Below are positions 16,203 to 25,037 of a DNA stretch of 64,000 nucleotides, piece by piece. A program made the translations under genes and the position numbers. Source of the stretch: a virus; the IMG/VR virus record IMGVR_UViG_3300027728_001610, positions 30,809 to 94,808 of that record. One strand, 5' to 3'. The first letter of the stretch is position 1. Each line of letters starts with the position of its first letter. The notes under the pieces were generated by a model. The model saw only the letters and a list, made by a program, of their open reading frames with translations, was not told where the DNA came from and ran no database searches.

Positions 16203-17621
16203 TTATTTTATTTTTGTCATCAAATCCTTCATTCTTAAAAATTGTGGATTTTCATACGTTTTTGATTCAATTAAATTAGATGATGAACCTGTTGATACAG
16301 ATTTATTCACAGTTCTTTCAATTGATTCGTTTATTGAGTTTTCTTTACTTACACCATTTCCTAATTCATTTTTAATGGCTTTGTATAGATTTTTCGATTC
16401 TTTCAAAGATTCAACATTATCAAATCTTCTTAAGATGTTTATTTTTTCTTGTTTTGTGGTTGAATGTTCAGTAAATAATCTTGTAGAGTAAGCCAAGTTA
16501 GAATTAAAAACAGCAACTTCATTTAACTTTGTTCTAAACACATCAAGAGCTTTTCTGTATTCTTCGTTTTTCTCTCTCAATGAGTTTACTTCAGTAGATT
16601 CAGAAATTTTAAATGGATTGTATTCATAATTTCTGTTGTTTGTTCTTGCTTTTCTTAAACCTCTACTATTATTTTTAGATCCATTACCATAAGTTCTTGA
16701 AGCTTCTTTCGTCTCAACTTTTTTCATAGATCCTTTTTCCATATTCATACCTTCTTTATATTCAAATTTGGCTTTTCCTGTTCCCATGGCTTTAGTTCCT
16801 TTTCCAAAAGCTTCTTTTCTTTTGGTATTGAAACCTCCGTTCATGTTAGGTTTTTTATCGTAATTGAATTTAGGACCTTTTCCGATTCCAACACCTTTTT
16901 CTTTAATGGCTTTTTTAACGGATTCCATAACTGAGTCAAAATTTTCGTAATCCATTTCCATCATTTCCATGTCATCCATTTCCATCATTTCCATGTCATC
17001 CATTTCCATCATTTCCATGTCATCCATTTCCATCATTTCCATGTCATCCATTTCCATCATGTCATCTTCTTCGTCCATTTCAATTTCATACATAGTTTCC
17101 ATGTATTCGTCTTCAATGTCATCTTCTTCGTCCATTTCAATTTCATACATAGTTTCCGTGTCTTCTTCAGATTCACCTAATTGGATCATGTATTCGTTAT
17201 CACCGTCAGTAAGATGAATATTTTCACCTTCTTTTTTCACAACGATTCCGTCTTCATCACCCATTGCTTTGAATACTCTTAAAACTTCTTCGTCTGACGC
17301 TCCCGTCATGTCAATAGTTTCTTCATCATCGATTTCAGTTTCGTCGTCCATTTCAGTTTCGTCATCAATTTCAGTTTCGTCATCAATTTCAGTTTCGTCA
17401 TCAATTTCAGTTTCGTCATCAATTTCAGTTTCGTCATCAATTGACAGTTCTTCATCCTCAATCTCTTCTTCATCTTGTTCTCTAAGAGATTCTTTTACTA
17501 GTTGTCTGATTTCTTCACTCATTGTAGATTGAAGTATTCCTTTTGCATTTTCTTGTAGAGTCTCCTCCAAATTCTTGATTTGAAAAAGAGCGTCTGCTAC
17601 TACATTTTTGTTATTTGTCAT
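16203..17621 (-). CDS. Prohead core/scaffold protein (gp22-like) with acidic repeats
   Basis: 472 residues. The N-terminal region is followed by two low-complexity acidic blocks: ~6 copies of ETEIDD and later ~4 copies of DMEMMEMD. A basic Gly/Lys/Asn stretch follows. The C-terminal ~120 residues (EYRKALDVFRTKLNEVAVFN, then SNLAYSTRLFTEHSTTKQEK and INILRRFDNV) form a well-conserved-looking helical module of T4-type core proteins. Position between protease and capsid genes matches T4 gene 22. Several (I/L)-x-E sites would allow the core to be degraded during maturation. Confidence 0.75.
   Translation of the reverse strand: MTNNKNVVADALFQIKNLEETLQENAKGILQSTMSEEIRQLVKESLREQDEEEIEDEELSIDDETEIDDETEIDDETEIDDETEIDDETEMDDETEIDDEETIDMTGASDEEVLRVFKAMGDEDGIVVKKEGENIHLTDGDNEYMIQLGESEEDTETMYEIEMDEEDDIEDEYMETMYEIEMDEEDDMMEMDDMEMMEMDDMEMMEMDDMEMMEMDDMEMMEMDYENFDSVMESVKKAIKEKGVGIGKGPKFNYDKKPNMNGGFNTKRKEAFGKGTKAMGTGKAKFEYKEGMNMEKGSMKKVETKEASRTYGNGSKNNSRGLRKARTNNRNYEYNPFKISESTEVNSLREKNEEYRKALDVFRTKLNEVAVFNSNLAYSTRLFTEHSTTKQEKINILRRFDNVESLKESKNLYKAIKNELGNGVSKENSINESIERTVNKSVSTGSSSNLIESKTYENPQFLRMKDLMTKIK
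16953..17062. repeat. 24-bp tandem repeats inside the scaffold gene
   Basis: About four near-identical 24-bp units encode DMEMMEMD on the minus strand. Nucleotide identity between units is almost complete, which suggests recent expansion or slippage rather than old protein repeats. Confidence 0.8.
17326..17442. repeat. 18-bp tandem repeats inside the scaffold gene
   Basis: Six near-identical 18-bp units encode ETEIDD on the minus strand, a second independent acidic repeat block in the same gene. Confidence 0.8.
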
Positions 17622-17693
17622 ACTTTTTATAAAATATTTTTCTAATAAATATCATCAAAAAGTAAAAAAATTGTTTTTTTGATATAATAAAAC

Positions 17694-17732
17694 AAAAAAA
17701 AGGGGAAAAGACTATTGTCCCTCCCCCTTTTT
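17694..17732 (-). terminator. Probable terminator between DUF4494-like and scaffold genes
   Basis: AAAAAGGGG and CCCCTTTTT flank an 18-nt loop. On the minus strand this gives a G/C stem with a T-rich end, 20 nt after the stop of the DUF4494-like gene. Confidence 0.6.
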
Positions 17733-17751
17733 AAACTAAATTAATTGATTA

Positions 17752-17964
17752 TTATCCTTCAATAACCTCATCAATTTTACTTTCACTAATTGAAGTGATT
17801 CTCCAATCCATAGTGTAATTTTCATAAACTTTGGTTACTTTGGCCTCAACATCTGTGGGTGAAAACCCTTTAACCAATTTTTCTTCTCTCATTTTTTTAA
17901 CTTTTCCAGTTTCAGTGTCAACCATATCGGTTGTGATCTTTGCGATAAAATATTTTTCGTCCAT
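17752..17964 (-). CDS. DUF4494-like small protein (70 aa)
   Basis: 70 residues starting MDEKYFIAKITTDMVDTETG, with VKGFSPTDVEAKVTKVYENY and ITSISESKIDEVI. This layout (N-terminal strand pair, an A/E-x-A-E-A helix, a final I-x-x-I strand) resembles DUF4494, a family of small proteins seen mainly in Bacteroidetes and their phages. It lies between the protease and scaffold genes, 6 nt after the protease stop in transcription order, so it is probably part of head assembly. Its exact role is not known. Confidence 0.55.
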   Translation of the reverse strand: MDEKYFIAKITTDMVDTETGKVKKMREEKLVKGFSPTDVEAKVTKVYENYTMDWRITSISESKIDEVIEG

Positions 17965-17970
17965 AATTAA

Positions 17971-18699
17971 TTATTTATTCAAATAATCGGATAATCTATT
18001 CATTAAGTCAAGTGATTTATTACCGTTTTCACCAACATGTCTTTCGGCGTTCATTTTTTTCTCCTCATCTAAGTTCTCTTCAAATTTAGATCTATCATCT
18101 TTATCTGTGAATAAATAAGCTCCTGGCGTTGATGGAGATGACACTAGGTCAAAACAAATTAATTCAAAATCATCTTGGACTTCATTTTGTTCTCCCACTT
18201 TTTTAAGTGATCCCACACCACGAGAAGAAATACCTAATGTCACACCTTGTCTTAAGTAGTTTGCTGCTAAATCACCTTTGGTTGAAACAATTCCTCTTTC
18301 GTGAAACCCTGGACTTGTAAGTAATTTTAATTTACCTAAAAGTACTGGACCTTCCCACCAAATGTCGGTAATTGCGTGTGATACTCTATCTAAGTCAATT
18401 AATGATGATTCAGGGTGATTTAACTCAGATAGAGCCGTTCCTTTTTGAATCATTTTTTTATAATTTTCAGATTCACGCTTTAATATCTTTTCAGGATAAA
18501 TCCTTCCGTTTCTATTTGGGGTGTTGTATTTTTGAAGAACAGCATAGAACTCAAATGGTTTTGAGTGATCTAACATATCACGATTTTCTCTAATCATTGA
18601 TAAGTTTCTTCTATCATTTGGATCAATGTATCCCGAGTCATACTCAACAAGGATCCCCTTTCCTGAATCTCTTGGTCCTAATATTTTTAAATTTTCCAT
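17971..18699 (-). CDS. Prohead maturation protease (T4 gp21-like, S78/U9 fold)
   Basis: 242 residues with the herpesvirus/T4 protease pattern. The motif YNTPNRNGRIYPEKILKRE is typical of gp21. The catalytic His is probably in ALSELNHPESS and the nucleophile Ser in LGISSRGVGS. A further conserved segment is FDLVSSPSTPGAY. It would trim the capsid protein, the core and any leader-bearing internal proteins. T4 gp21 cuts after (L/I)-x-E, which matches the sites seen in the capsid protein and in about fifteen leaders in this window. Gene order (portal, protease, scaffold, capsid) supports the call. Confidence 0.9.
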   Translation of the reverse strand: MENLKILGPRDSGKGILVEYDSGYIDPNDRRNLSMIRENRDMLDHSKPFEFYAVLQKYNTPNRNGRIYPEKILKRESENYKKMIQKGTALSELNHPESSLIDLDRVSHAITDIWWEGPVLLGKLKLLTSPGFHERGIVSTKGDLAANYLRQGVTLGISSRGVGSLKKVGEQNEVQDDFELICFDLVSSPSTPGAYLFTDKDDRSKFEENLDEEKKMNAERHVGENGNKSLDLMNRLSDYLNK

Positions 18700-18721
18700 T
18701 AAGTATTTTTATATATAAATA

Positions 18722-19189
18722 TTAAATAGTTTCGGTTTCTTTTTTTATGGGTTTAATATTTCCATTTTTAGTTAAAAAACATTTGAAATATTTGTTCTTG
18801 TTTAAAACATCCCCATACACGCTTTTGATTAGATTTTTTACATGTTTTTTTAATTTTGGTGATTTAAAATCCATAGGTTCTAATAAGAATAAATTTATTT
18901 CTAAATTCATAAATGATTTTTTATTTAGTTGGATCCCGCTTGTTCTTAAATCAAGATCAACAATAAATTTGGTGTCAAAAACGGTTTTATTGATATTATC
19001 CAAAACCGTGTGTTTAACCGATCTTGACATGTTTAATACAACTCGGTTCCAATTTTCTAAGTCTTCTTTTGGTTCAACCCACGTTTGTATATTTATAAAA
19101 ATTGATTTTAAGTTTTGGGAGTCTATTGTCCCATAATGTGATTTAAATGTCCGATACCCTGTTAATTTGGCAGTTTTTCCTTTTTTCAT
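18722..19189 (-). CDS. Hypothetical head-cluster protein (155 aa)
   Basis: No family recognised. The protein is basic with alternating hydrophobic strands (FIVDLDLRTSGIQLNKKSFM) and lies directly upstream of the protease in the head gene cluster. A structural role in head or neck is plausible from position only. Confidence 0.5.
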   Translation of the reverse strand: MKKGKTAKLTGYRTFKSHYGTIDSQNLKSIFINIQTWVEPKEDLENWNRVVLNMSRSVKHTVLDNINKTVFDTKFIVDLDLRTSGIQLNKKSFMNLEINLFLLEPMDFKSPKLKKHVKNLIKSVYGDVLNKNKYFKCFLTKNGNIKPIKKETETI

Positions 19190-19243
19190 ATATTTTTTTC
19201 ATACGCTAATTGTTTATTTTGTTATAATTGTAATCAATTATTA

Positions 19244-19251
19244 TATTTATA
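19244..19251 (+). promoter_or_regulatory. TATTTATA late-type motif
   Basis: TATTTATA on the plus strand, 17 nt upstream of the S21-like ATG at 19269. Confidence 0.5.
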
Positions 19252-19268
19252 TCAACAAAGATGAAATT

Positions 19269-19457
19269 ATGTTAATTGTGGAGGTAAAAAATGGTAATAT
19301 TGAAAAAGCTTTAAAAAACTTAAAAGGTAAAGTAATTAAAACAAAACAAAGCTCAATTCTTTTTGATAAAAAAGAATTTGTAAAACCATCAGTAATTAAA
19401 AGAGACGAAACTAAAAAAGCGATCTACATTCAAAAATTAAAATCTAAAAAAGATTAA
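19269..19457 (+). CDS. rpsU: Ribosomal protein bS21 homologue
   Basis: The 62-residue product starts MLIVEVKNGNIEKALKNLKG, followed by KVIKTKQ, then KEFVKPSVIKRDETKKAIYI. This matches the bS21 layout: V-x-x-G-x-I-x-x-A-L-x-x-hK, then x-F-x-K-P-S-V-x-+-R-x-x-x-+-x-A. It is especially close in form to the Bacteroidetes type (FVKPSVIKR). An upstream in-frame ATG at 19167 would add a long hydrophobic stretch that is not part of S21; the start at 19269 fits the family and the motif. In Bacteroidetes, bS21 helps occlude the anti-Shine-Dalgarno, so a phage copy could alter start-site choice on infected-cell ribosomes. It is the only plus-strand gene within the minus-strand head cluster. Confidence 0.85.
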   Translation: MLIVEVKNGNIEKALKNLKGKVIKTKQSSILFDKKEFVKPSVIKRDETKKAIYIQKLKSKKD

Positions 19458-20167
19458 AAACTTTCGTTAAGTTGTTTTAACTTATAGTAGTTTAATTCTG
19501 AAAACGATTCTGTTTGTAATTTTTCTAATACTTGATCTATTGTTGAAATAGTCTCGGAATTAGACTCATTATTTTTTTGTTTATTTAATTTTGAAATAAC
19601 GCTTTCTTTTTCTGAATTGTAGTTTTCAATCAAAGTTTCTTTTGATGTGTTCAAAATAACTTTTAATTCTTTTTGTTCAGATTCACTCAAAGAAGATATG
19701 AAATTTTTAATGGTTTTGTTTGCAACATTAACCATAGATTTTAAAGGAACTTTGATAATCTCTTTTTCAACATCTTTGGTTGATTTTAAGTTTTCTGAAA
19801 TAATTTTTTTACTTTTAATTTTACTTTCCAAAGTTAAAATATTTGTAGAAAATAAATTATCAATTTCTTTGTATTTGTTTTCACAAACAATATGACCAAC
19901 CCAAGCATTTAATTCTTTAATATGAGTAGGTTTAACTTTATTAATTAAATTTTCGTATGCGGTGATTGATTCGTTAATAAATTCATTCACAACCGACTCA
20001 GACAATCCTTTCTTATCGTTTAATTCGTCATAAAGAAAAAATATTTTTGAAATATTTTTATTTTTTAATACAAGTTGCTCAAAAACAAAAAGATTATTTT
20101 TAAGATTTTCTTTTTTATAAGAATCAACTAACTGAATCTCTATCTTTGATTTTAATTCTCCAAACAT
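19454..20167 (-). CDS. Hypothetical helical head-cluster protein (237 aa)
   Basis: No family recognised. It is almost entirely helical and Lys/Glu/Asn-rich, ending SFSELNYYKLKQLNESF. It overlaps the convergent S21 gene by 4 nt. Position between portal and protease genes suggests a prohead core component comparable in place to the small core proteins of T4 (gp67/gp68), but no sequence evidence links them. Confidence 0.5.
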   Translation of the reverse strand: MFGELKSKIEIQLVDSYKKENLKNNLFVFEQLVLKNKNISKIFFLYDELNDKKGLSESVVNEFINESITAYENLINKVKPTHIKELNAWVGHIVCENKYKEIDNLFSTNILTLESKIKSKKIISENLKSTKDVEKEIIKVPLKSMVNVANKTIKNFISSLSESEQKELKVILNTSKETLIENYNSEKESVISKLNKQKNNESNSETISTIDQVLEKLQTESFSELNYYKLKQLNESF

Positions 20168-20189
20168 TTTTTATATTTTCTAATAAATA

Positions 20190-20426
20190 TCAACTTATTA
20201 TTTTTATTTCACTTTCAGTTTCTATTACCACTCTTGCACCACAACTTAACAATGGTTTCTCATCTCCGCTTCCACAGTAAACAATCCTACTTGGTCCAAG
20301 TATTTCAACCTCATTACAATAAGTGTTTTTTCTTCCTTGTTTGATTGTGATTACCGGTAAGTCAGTATGTTTTGTTTTATTAGACCTAATGTGATGTTGG
20401 TTCACATGGATTTTGGTTTTCCTCAC
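20190..20426 (-). CDS. Conserved small phage protein (78 aa), function unknown
   Basis: 78 residues: MRKTKIHVNQHHIRSNKTKH, then LPVITIKQGRKNTYCNEVEI, GPSRIVYC and LLSCGARVVIETES. This beta-rich layout with IHVNQHxIRSN and CGARVxIET looks like a conserved short family seen in many phages and plasmids; I know no assigned function. It lies between the portal and the helical core-like protein. Confidence 0.6.
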   Translation of the reverse strand: MRKTKIHVNQHHIRSNKTKHTDLPVITIKQGRKNTYCNEVEILGPSRIVYCGSGDEKPLLSCGARVVIETESEIKIIS

Positions 20427-20438
20427 AAAGTTTCAATC

Positions 20439-20568
20439 TTATCTTTTATTTTTTTTATTATCTCCCGACATTAAATCTCCATTTTGACCAAATTGATCAA
20501 TATCGTCATAAATTCTTTTTAGAATAAATTTAAAATTTTTTTTTTGGTAATTTTTCTAATTTACTCAT
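20439..20568 (-). pseudogene. Small ORF interrupted at an A10 run
   Basis: An ATG at 20568 opens MSKLEKLPKKKF then TAA. Beyond a run of ten A residues, a +1-shifted frame continues as KFILKRIYDDIDQFGQNGDL and MSGDNKKNKR before a stop at 20441-20439. Joined, this would be a ~42-residue protein between portal and the 78-aa gene. Either the homopolymer length is a sequencing error, the gene is broken, or polymerase/ribosome slippage at A10 yields the full product. Confidence 0.35.
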
Positions 20569-20570
20569 AT

Positions 20571-22370
20571 CTAGTCACCTAAGAGTTTTGACAATTGGTC
20601 GTCCATATCGCCTAAAGAATTATTAATCTTTTGAAAGTCTAAAAATTCATCTTCATCAAAATCATCTTCCATTGATTCTAATATTAATTTATTTTTATCT
20701 TTTTTAATTGATTCAGGAATTGGTGGTTCTCCGCCTGACGGTGGTGGAGGTGCCCCTCCTTCTGCAGGTGGTGCCCCTCCTTCTGCAGGTGGAGATCCAG
20801 CGGAAGATGTTCCTCCTGACACTGGTTGATAAAGTTTATCTACGGTGTTAAAAATACCTGTTTTAGTGATGATTGTTGCGGTATTGTCAAGTTCAGCAGA
20901 AACCGCTCTTTCCATTCTAATTTGTTGTAATTCAAGTTTAATTTCATCATCAGAAAACCCAAATATATGTTTTTTCGCCCAAGTTGCTGATGTTGGCTGA
21001 ATTGATTTTGGAATCTCTGAAACCATATCTTTATATAGAGTTACTTTTTCTTTCCAAACATCAATCATTAATAGATCGGCTTGTTTTGATGGATTTGTAA
21101 GTTGTAATGTAAAGTTTGATAATTCATCTTCAAAACCCATTAAATATAAATGGATAATTGCAATTTTATTCATTTCGGCAATTGCCGATTTTTGAATTCT
21201 GTTGATTGTTCTTGCAAATCTAATATCTAACAACGACAAGTTTTTACCATCACCAACAGGTTCCTCAAACCCTAAATATGCCTTAGGAACACGAAGTGCC
21301 GTTACTAATTTCTTTTGAATGTATTCAATATCAGCAATTTCAGATAAGTTTGCTGCTCCTGGCAAAGTATCAATTGGGCTTACTTGCGTTGCATCACGAA
21401 CAGGAATAAAATAATCTTGATCTACCGCCATTTGATTAAACCTCAAGTCAACATTACCTGTTTTTCTATCAACAACTTGATCTCTTTTAAATTTATTGGC
21501 AACTCTTTGTACATACGCTTCAACATCTTTATCGTCCATATTTCCAACAAATACTTTAAACACCCTTCTCTCAGGTGCTCTTGATGTACGATAGATTAAC
21601 ATCGCATCTTCAGACAAAACTAATTGTTTCCAAATACGACGAGCCTTTTCTAACATTGACGTTCCGTAAGGAAGTTTTCTGTCATCACCTAAAAGTCTAA
21701 AGTGAGCAACCTCCCAAGTATTAAATTCAGCGTCTCTTGCTTTCCACGCAAATTTTAGAGCCTTTCTATTTGTGTTAATTGTCGCTTGAAATGTTCTAGA
21801 GTCAATTCCCCTTTCAAGTCTTTCAATTTCAATATTGGGTAGTTGAAGACATCCTGTCACCCCTTTTTCATGATCCAATTTTAAATAAACAAAATTGTCA
21901 CCATACTTACACATGTTTCTAATCCACATTGGTAAATTGGTGTTGATATCTAAAACATTAACAAATAGATCAACCAATATACTTTTAATTCTTTTTGATT
22001 CTGAATAAACTTGTAATATATATCCGTTTTGATCGGGAGTTGTGGATTCTTCGGCGTAAATGTCTAACGCTGTTGAAATTTCAGGGGTATATTCCATAGA
22101 TTCATAATCGTAGAATGATGCCAACCTTGTTGGTTCATAATAAATCGCTTGGGTGTATAAATTATTTTCAACCTTAGCCCAATTTGTACTTAAATAAAGG
22201 GATTGTTGATTTTGTAATTTGGCCCTTTCATACTCGGCCTTATCTTGTGTTTTTAAAAGTTCTTTTTTGTCTAACTTGTAGTCTGGTTGATCTTGACCTA
22301 ATGTAGAATCAGGACCAAAAGTCTTTGATAACCTTTGCCAAACCGTTAGATTTTGATTATTATTTTCCAT
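20571..22370 (-). CDS. Portal protein (T4 gp20-like)
   Basis: 599 residues, close to T4 gp20 (524) with a longer Pro/Gly-rich tail. Typical features: YYEPTRLASFYDYESMEYTP near residue 80, IYAEESTTPDQNG, MWIRNMCKYGDNFVYL, and the strongly conserved YRTSRAPERRVFKVFVGNM in the central region. KAYLGFEEPVGDGKNLS then FARTINRIQK follow in the wing/stem region. The C-terminal tail contains a run of PPAEGGA repeats and an acidic end. It forms the dodecameric DNA channel and docks the terminase, whose gene lies just upstream. Confidence 0.92.
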   Translation of the reverse strand: MENNNQNLTVWQRLSKTFGPDSTLGQDQPDYKLDKKELLKTQDKAEYERAKLQNQQSLYLSTNWAKVENNLYTQAIYYEPTRLASFYDYESMEYTPEISTALDIYAEESTTPDQNGYILQVYSESKRIKSILVDLFVNVLDINTNLPMWIRNMCKYGDNFVYLKLDHEKGVTGCLQLPNIEIERLERGIDSRTFQATINTNRKALKFAWKARDAEFNTWEVAHFRLLGDDRKLPYGTSMLEKARRIWKQLVLSEDAMLIYRTSRAPERRVFKVFVGNMDDKDVEAYVQRVANKFKRDQVVDRKTGNVDLRFNQMAVDQDYFIPVRDATQVSPIDTLPGAANLSEIADIEYIQKKLVTALRVPKAYLGFEEPVGDGKNLSLLDIRFARTINRIQKSAIAEMNKIAIIHLYLMGFEDELSNFTLQLTNPSKQADLLMIDVWKEKVTLYKDMVSEIPKSIQPTSATWAKKHIFGFSDDEIKLELQQIRMERAVSAELDNTATIITKTGIFNTVDKLYQPVSGGTSSAGSPPAEGGAPPAEGGAPPPPSGGEPPIPESIKKDKNKLILESMEDDFDEDEFLDFQKINNSLGDMDDQLSKLLGD

Positions 22371-22390
22371 ATTAATAATTTAACTATTGA

Positions 22391-22398
22391 TATAAATA
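22391..22398 (-). promoter_or_regulatory. TATTTATA late-type motif
   Basis: TATTTATA on the minus strand preceded by GA, 20 nt before the portal ATG. Confidence 0.5.
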
Positions 22399-22418
22399 TC
22401 TAAATAGTAATTTAATGA

Positions 22419-23216
22419 TTATGGTTTTGGAGCAGTAACAAAAGGAACATCAATTTTGATTTTAAATGGTAAAGTTATAGGTCCAGGTCCTCCATATGAA
22501 AATCCTGTTGTAAAGTATGATGTTGTGGACACAACACAAGGATCAGATCCGTTGGCAAAAGATGTATTTTGAAATACCACAGAATTTCCTGCGTTTCTTA
22601 TTTGTATATATATAGATTGTCCTGTAAATAAACCTATTTGACCAAATGATGTGTAAGTGTTACATTGTTGTATGGTTTGAGTATTACCTAATTTGATCCA
22701 ATTCTGACCTAATGGGAAAGGTTGAGCTGGATTATAAGGACCCACTAAATATGCATACCAAACAGCACATTGCATGGATGTTTGAGGAGATTGTACAGCA
22801 ACTTCAATAGGTAAATACGCATTATAGTTTGGACTTGGTGTTGGTGTAGGTGTGTTTGTCTGTGTAGGTGTTGGTGTAGGTGTAGGTGTGTTTGTCGGTG
22901 TAGGTGTGTTTGTTGGTGTATTAGTCGGAGTGTTTGTCGGAGTGTTTGTCGGTGTGTTAGTCGGTGTATTTGTTGGTGTATTCGTCGGTGTGTTAGTAGG
23001 TGTGTTAGTCGGTGTGTTAGTCGGTGTTATAGATGGGGTGGGTGTTGGAGTTAAAAATGGTAATATTTGTTCAAATAATTCACGGTCAATTGGTGCCGAT
23101 TTTTTATATTTAAAATTTGGTTGGAAAACCTTTTGTCCAATATATTGTTGTCCCGGAACAATAAGTCTAGAACCATTTGCAATTTTTCCTGTTTTTTTTC
23201 TAAAATTTAAACCCAT
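22419..23216 (-). CDS. Putative virion protein with PTNTP repeats (265 aa)
   Basis: After a basic N-terminus ([20 protein letters not shown]) residues ~55-130 are a long Pro/Thr/Asn tandem repeat, followed by a ~135-residue beta-rich domain. No family recognised. The repeat resembles extended linkers in surface-exposed virion proteins. It starts 5 nt after the terminase stop, so it is co-transcribed with packaging genes and may be a head decoration or neck fibre protein. Confidence 0.55.
   Translation of the reverse strand: MGLNFRKKTGKIANGSRLIVPGQQYIGQKVFQPNFKYKKSAPIDRELFEQILPFLTPTPTPSITPTNTPTNTPTNTPTNTPTNTPTNTPTNTPTNTPTNTPTNTPTPTNTPTPTPTPTQTNTPTPTPSPNYNAYLPIEVAVQSPQTSMQCAVWYAYLVGPYNPAQPFPLGQNWIKLGNTQTIQQCNTYTSFGQIGLFTGQSIYIQIRNAGNSVVFQNTSFANGSDPCVVSTTSYFTTGFSYGGPGPITLPFKIKIDVPFVTAPKP
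22846..23048. repeat. PTNTP-encoding tandem repeat
   Basis: About fifteen short units (12 bp, GTNGGTGT-like on the plus strand) encode PTNT on the minus strand inside the gene at 22419-23216. Confidence 0.8.
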
Positions 23217-23220
23217 AACT

Positions 23221-24999
23221 TTATTTCATTAACCCCCCAAATAACCAACCATATTTTTGATAATCATCTCTGGTTGGCCCATTATTTTGAAATCCATATC
23301 TTTCTCTTAACACATTTTCATTGGGAATAGTCGGATTAAATTGAGCTTCTTTCCCAACTGAATCATTATTTACAACAGCCCAAGAATTTATCATAGATTT
23401 TGCTTGTTCGGTTGCCTTTTCTAATTTTGAAAAAGATGATTCCCCAACATAAAGTGCTATTGATATTCCCATAATTAAATCATCGTGTTGACCTTTTTGG
23501 TGATCTGGTCTTCCATTAATATAAACAAATGTGTTCATTTCACTAAACAAACGAACACTTCTTATTTTAAATTTATGTCTAATTGATTCCTCAAAGGCCG
23601 CAATAATCTGAACTCTTTTATTATTAAAGTTTATTCCTGGTATTTTTTCACCACTTCCTTTGTTTGTTGCCCAAAAGTTAAATGCGTCAACACCATCAAT
23701 ATATAAATTTCTAAATCCTAATTCTTGTAGTTTTCTAACCGTTGTAATACCCATACCACCGGTAATATCCACAACCACAAACGCGCTATACATCATACCC
23801 CACTTATAAGCAACTTCGGCTAAAGTATCAGGTGGAATTTTTCCAACATATTCCAAGACTTGTTCTCTGTCATCAAAGTCAATAATTTGAATTGTTGAAT
23901 AATCTTCGCTATCACCACGAGACACGTCAATACCCATAATATATCTATGACCCTCAATTGGTTCTTTCCAAATCCAAAGTGAGTTACCCATAAGTTTTGA
24001 AACTGGATCTAATAAACAATCATTTTTTATTTCTTCAAGTTGTTTGTTGTCAAATACGTTGTCACCTGAACCTAAGAACTCACAATTTAACTCTTGGTTA
24101 ATTTTTCGTTTGTCGTATTTAAGTTTTTTAACCATTTTTTCATACCAAGAAGAACATGGTTTGTATCCCTGTTTAAAAAAATGTTTTAGTTCTTCATAAT
24201 CTCTTTCGTATGGATCTGTATGTGAAAGAGAAATATTTTTTGATTCATCATATTCTTCACGATTTAAAAGATAGTGAACCAAATCTTCTGTTGGGACCAA
24301 ATATAGGTCTTTTGTATATCTTGGGTCTCTATACCAAAACATTTCAGAAATTTTAAATTGGTTCATTCCTTTTAACGCTTGATCGTAAATGTCGTGATAT
24401 ATTGGGTCATATCCGTTTGGTGTTGATATTACAATTACCTTACCACCCGTAGATAGGGACGCCATACAAGCAGCCCAAAAATCACCATCGGCTTCAATAA
24501 ACGCCGCCTCATCAAAAATAAGAATTGTTGGTGTAAATCCACGAAGGGCATCTTTTGATGTTGCAACCGCCTTAACTTCAGATCCATTATTTAACTTATA
24601 GTGTCGTTGTGAATTTTTTTCAACGGCAAATCCCGCACCAACCCAAGAAGGCCATTGATCAACAAACGCCCTAATTTTATTTGCCATCTCCATTGATGTA
24701 TCAAGTTTGTTGGCAATTATTAGAATTTTTTCAGGTTGTGTTTTTTTGGCAAATACCAATCTTTTTGAAATCCAAGCGGCCGTTACGGTTGTTACTCCAG
24801 CTTGACGATATTTTAAGGCAATATTTTCCTCAAACTCCTCGTAGTCATGTAATAATGAAACTTGATCAGGAAATAGTTCCAAAGGAACATATTTTGATAC
24901 GGTATTATCGTATGTTTGTAAATACGATCTAAGTGCGTATGGAGTATCTCTCATACACTTTGCATATTCAATTAAAACTTGTTCTTTAGATAACCCCAT
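23221..24999 (-). CDS. terL: Terminase large subunit (T4 gp17-like)
   Basis: 592 residues, the size of T4 gp17 (610). ATPase domain: adenine-binding region [20 protein letters not shown], Walker A-type loop YRQAGVTTV, Walker [12 protein letters not shown] with the catalytic Glu, and coupling motif ISTPNG. Nuclease domain: [14 protein letters not shown] (first catalytic Asp), a [10 protein letters not shown] segment, and the final [13 protein letters not shown] Asp pair. It packages DNA through the portal. It is the first gene of the head cluster in transcription order, with the late-type motif 4 nt before the start codon. Confidence 0.95.
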   Translation of the reverse strand: MGLSKEQVLIEYAKCMRDTPYALRSYLQTYDNTVSKYVPLELFPDQVSLLHDYEEFEENIALKYRQAGVTTVTAAWISKRLVFAKKTQPEKILIIANKLDTSMEMANKIRAFVDQWPSWVGAGFAVEKNSQRHYKLNNGSEVKAVATSKDALRGFTPTILIFDEAAFIEADGDFWAACMASLSTGGKVIVISTPNGYDPIYHDIYDQALKGMNQFKISEMFWYRDPRYTKDLYLVPTEDLVHYLLNREEYDESKNISLSHTDPYERDYEELKHFFKQGYKPCSSWYEKMVKKLKYDKRKINQELNCEFLGSGDNVFDNKQLEEIKNDCLLDPVSKLMGNSLWIWKEPIEGHRYIMGIDVSRGDSEDYSTIQIIDFDDREQVLEYVGKIPPDTLAEVAYKWGMMYSAFVVVDITGGMGITTVRKLQELGFRNLYIDGVDAFNFWATNKGSGEKIPGINFNNKRVQIIAAFEESIRHKFKIRSVRLFSEMNTFVYINGRPDHQKGQHDDLIMGISIALYVGESSFSKLEKATEQAKSMINSWAVVNNDSVGKEAQFNPTIPNENVLRERYGFQNNGPTRDDYQKYGWLFGGLMK

Positions 25000-25003
25000 A
25001 TTA

Positions 25004-25011
25004 TATAAATA
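25004..25011 (-). promoter_or_regulatory. TATTTATA late-type motif
   Basis: TATTTATA on the minus strand preceded by GA, only 4 nt before the terminase ATG. Confidence 0.5.
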
Positions 25012-25037
25012 TCAATTAGGGTTTTTTATTGTGAATA

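Noticed and set aside
16969-17532. Plus-strand Ser/Ile-rich open frames over the scaffold gene
   Set aside because: They arise from the acidic tandem repeats of the minus-strand scaffold gene and have no independent support.
19167-19268. N-terminal extension of the S21-like gene
   Set aside because: It is hydrophobic, AT-rich and unrelated to S21, and it spans the late-type motif.
22846-23048. Regular short repeats that at first glance recall a CRISPR array
   Set aside because: Units are 12 bp, have no spacers of constant length and are in frame in a Pro/Thr/Asn-rich protein.
22852-23232. Plus-strand Val/Gly-rich frame (126 aa)
   Set aside because: Shadow of the PTNTP repeat on the other strand.
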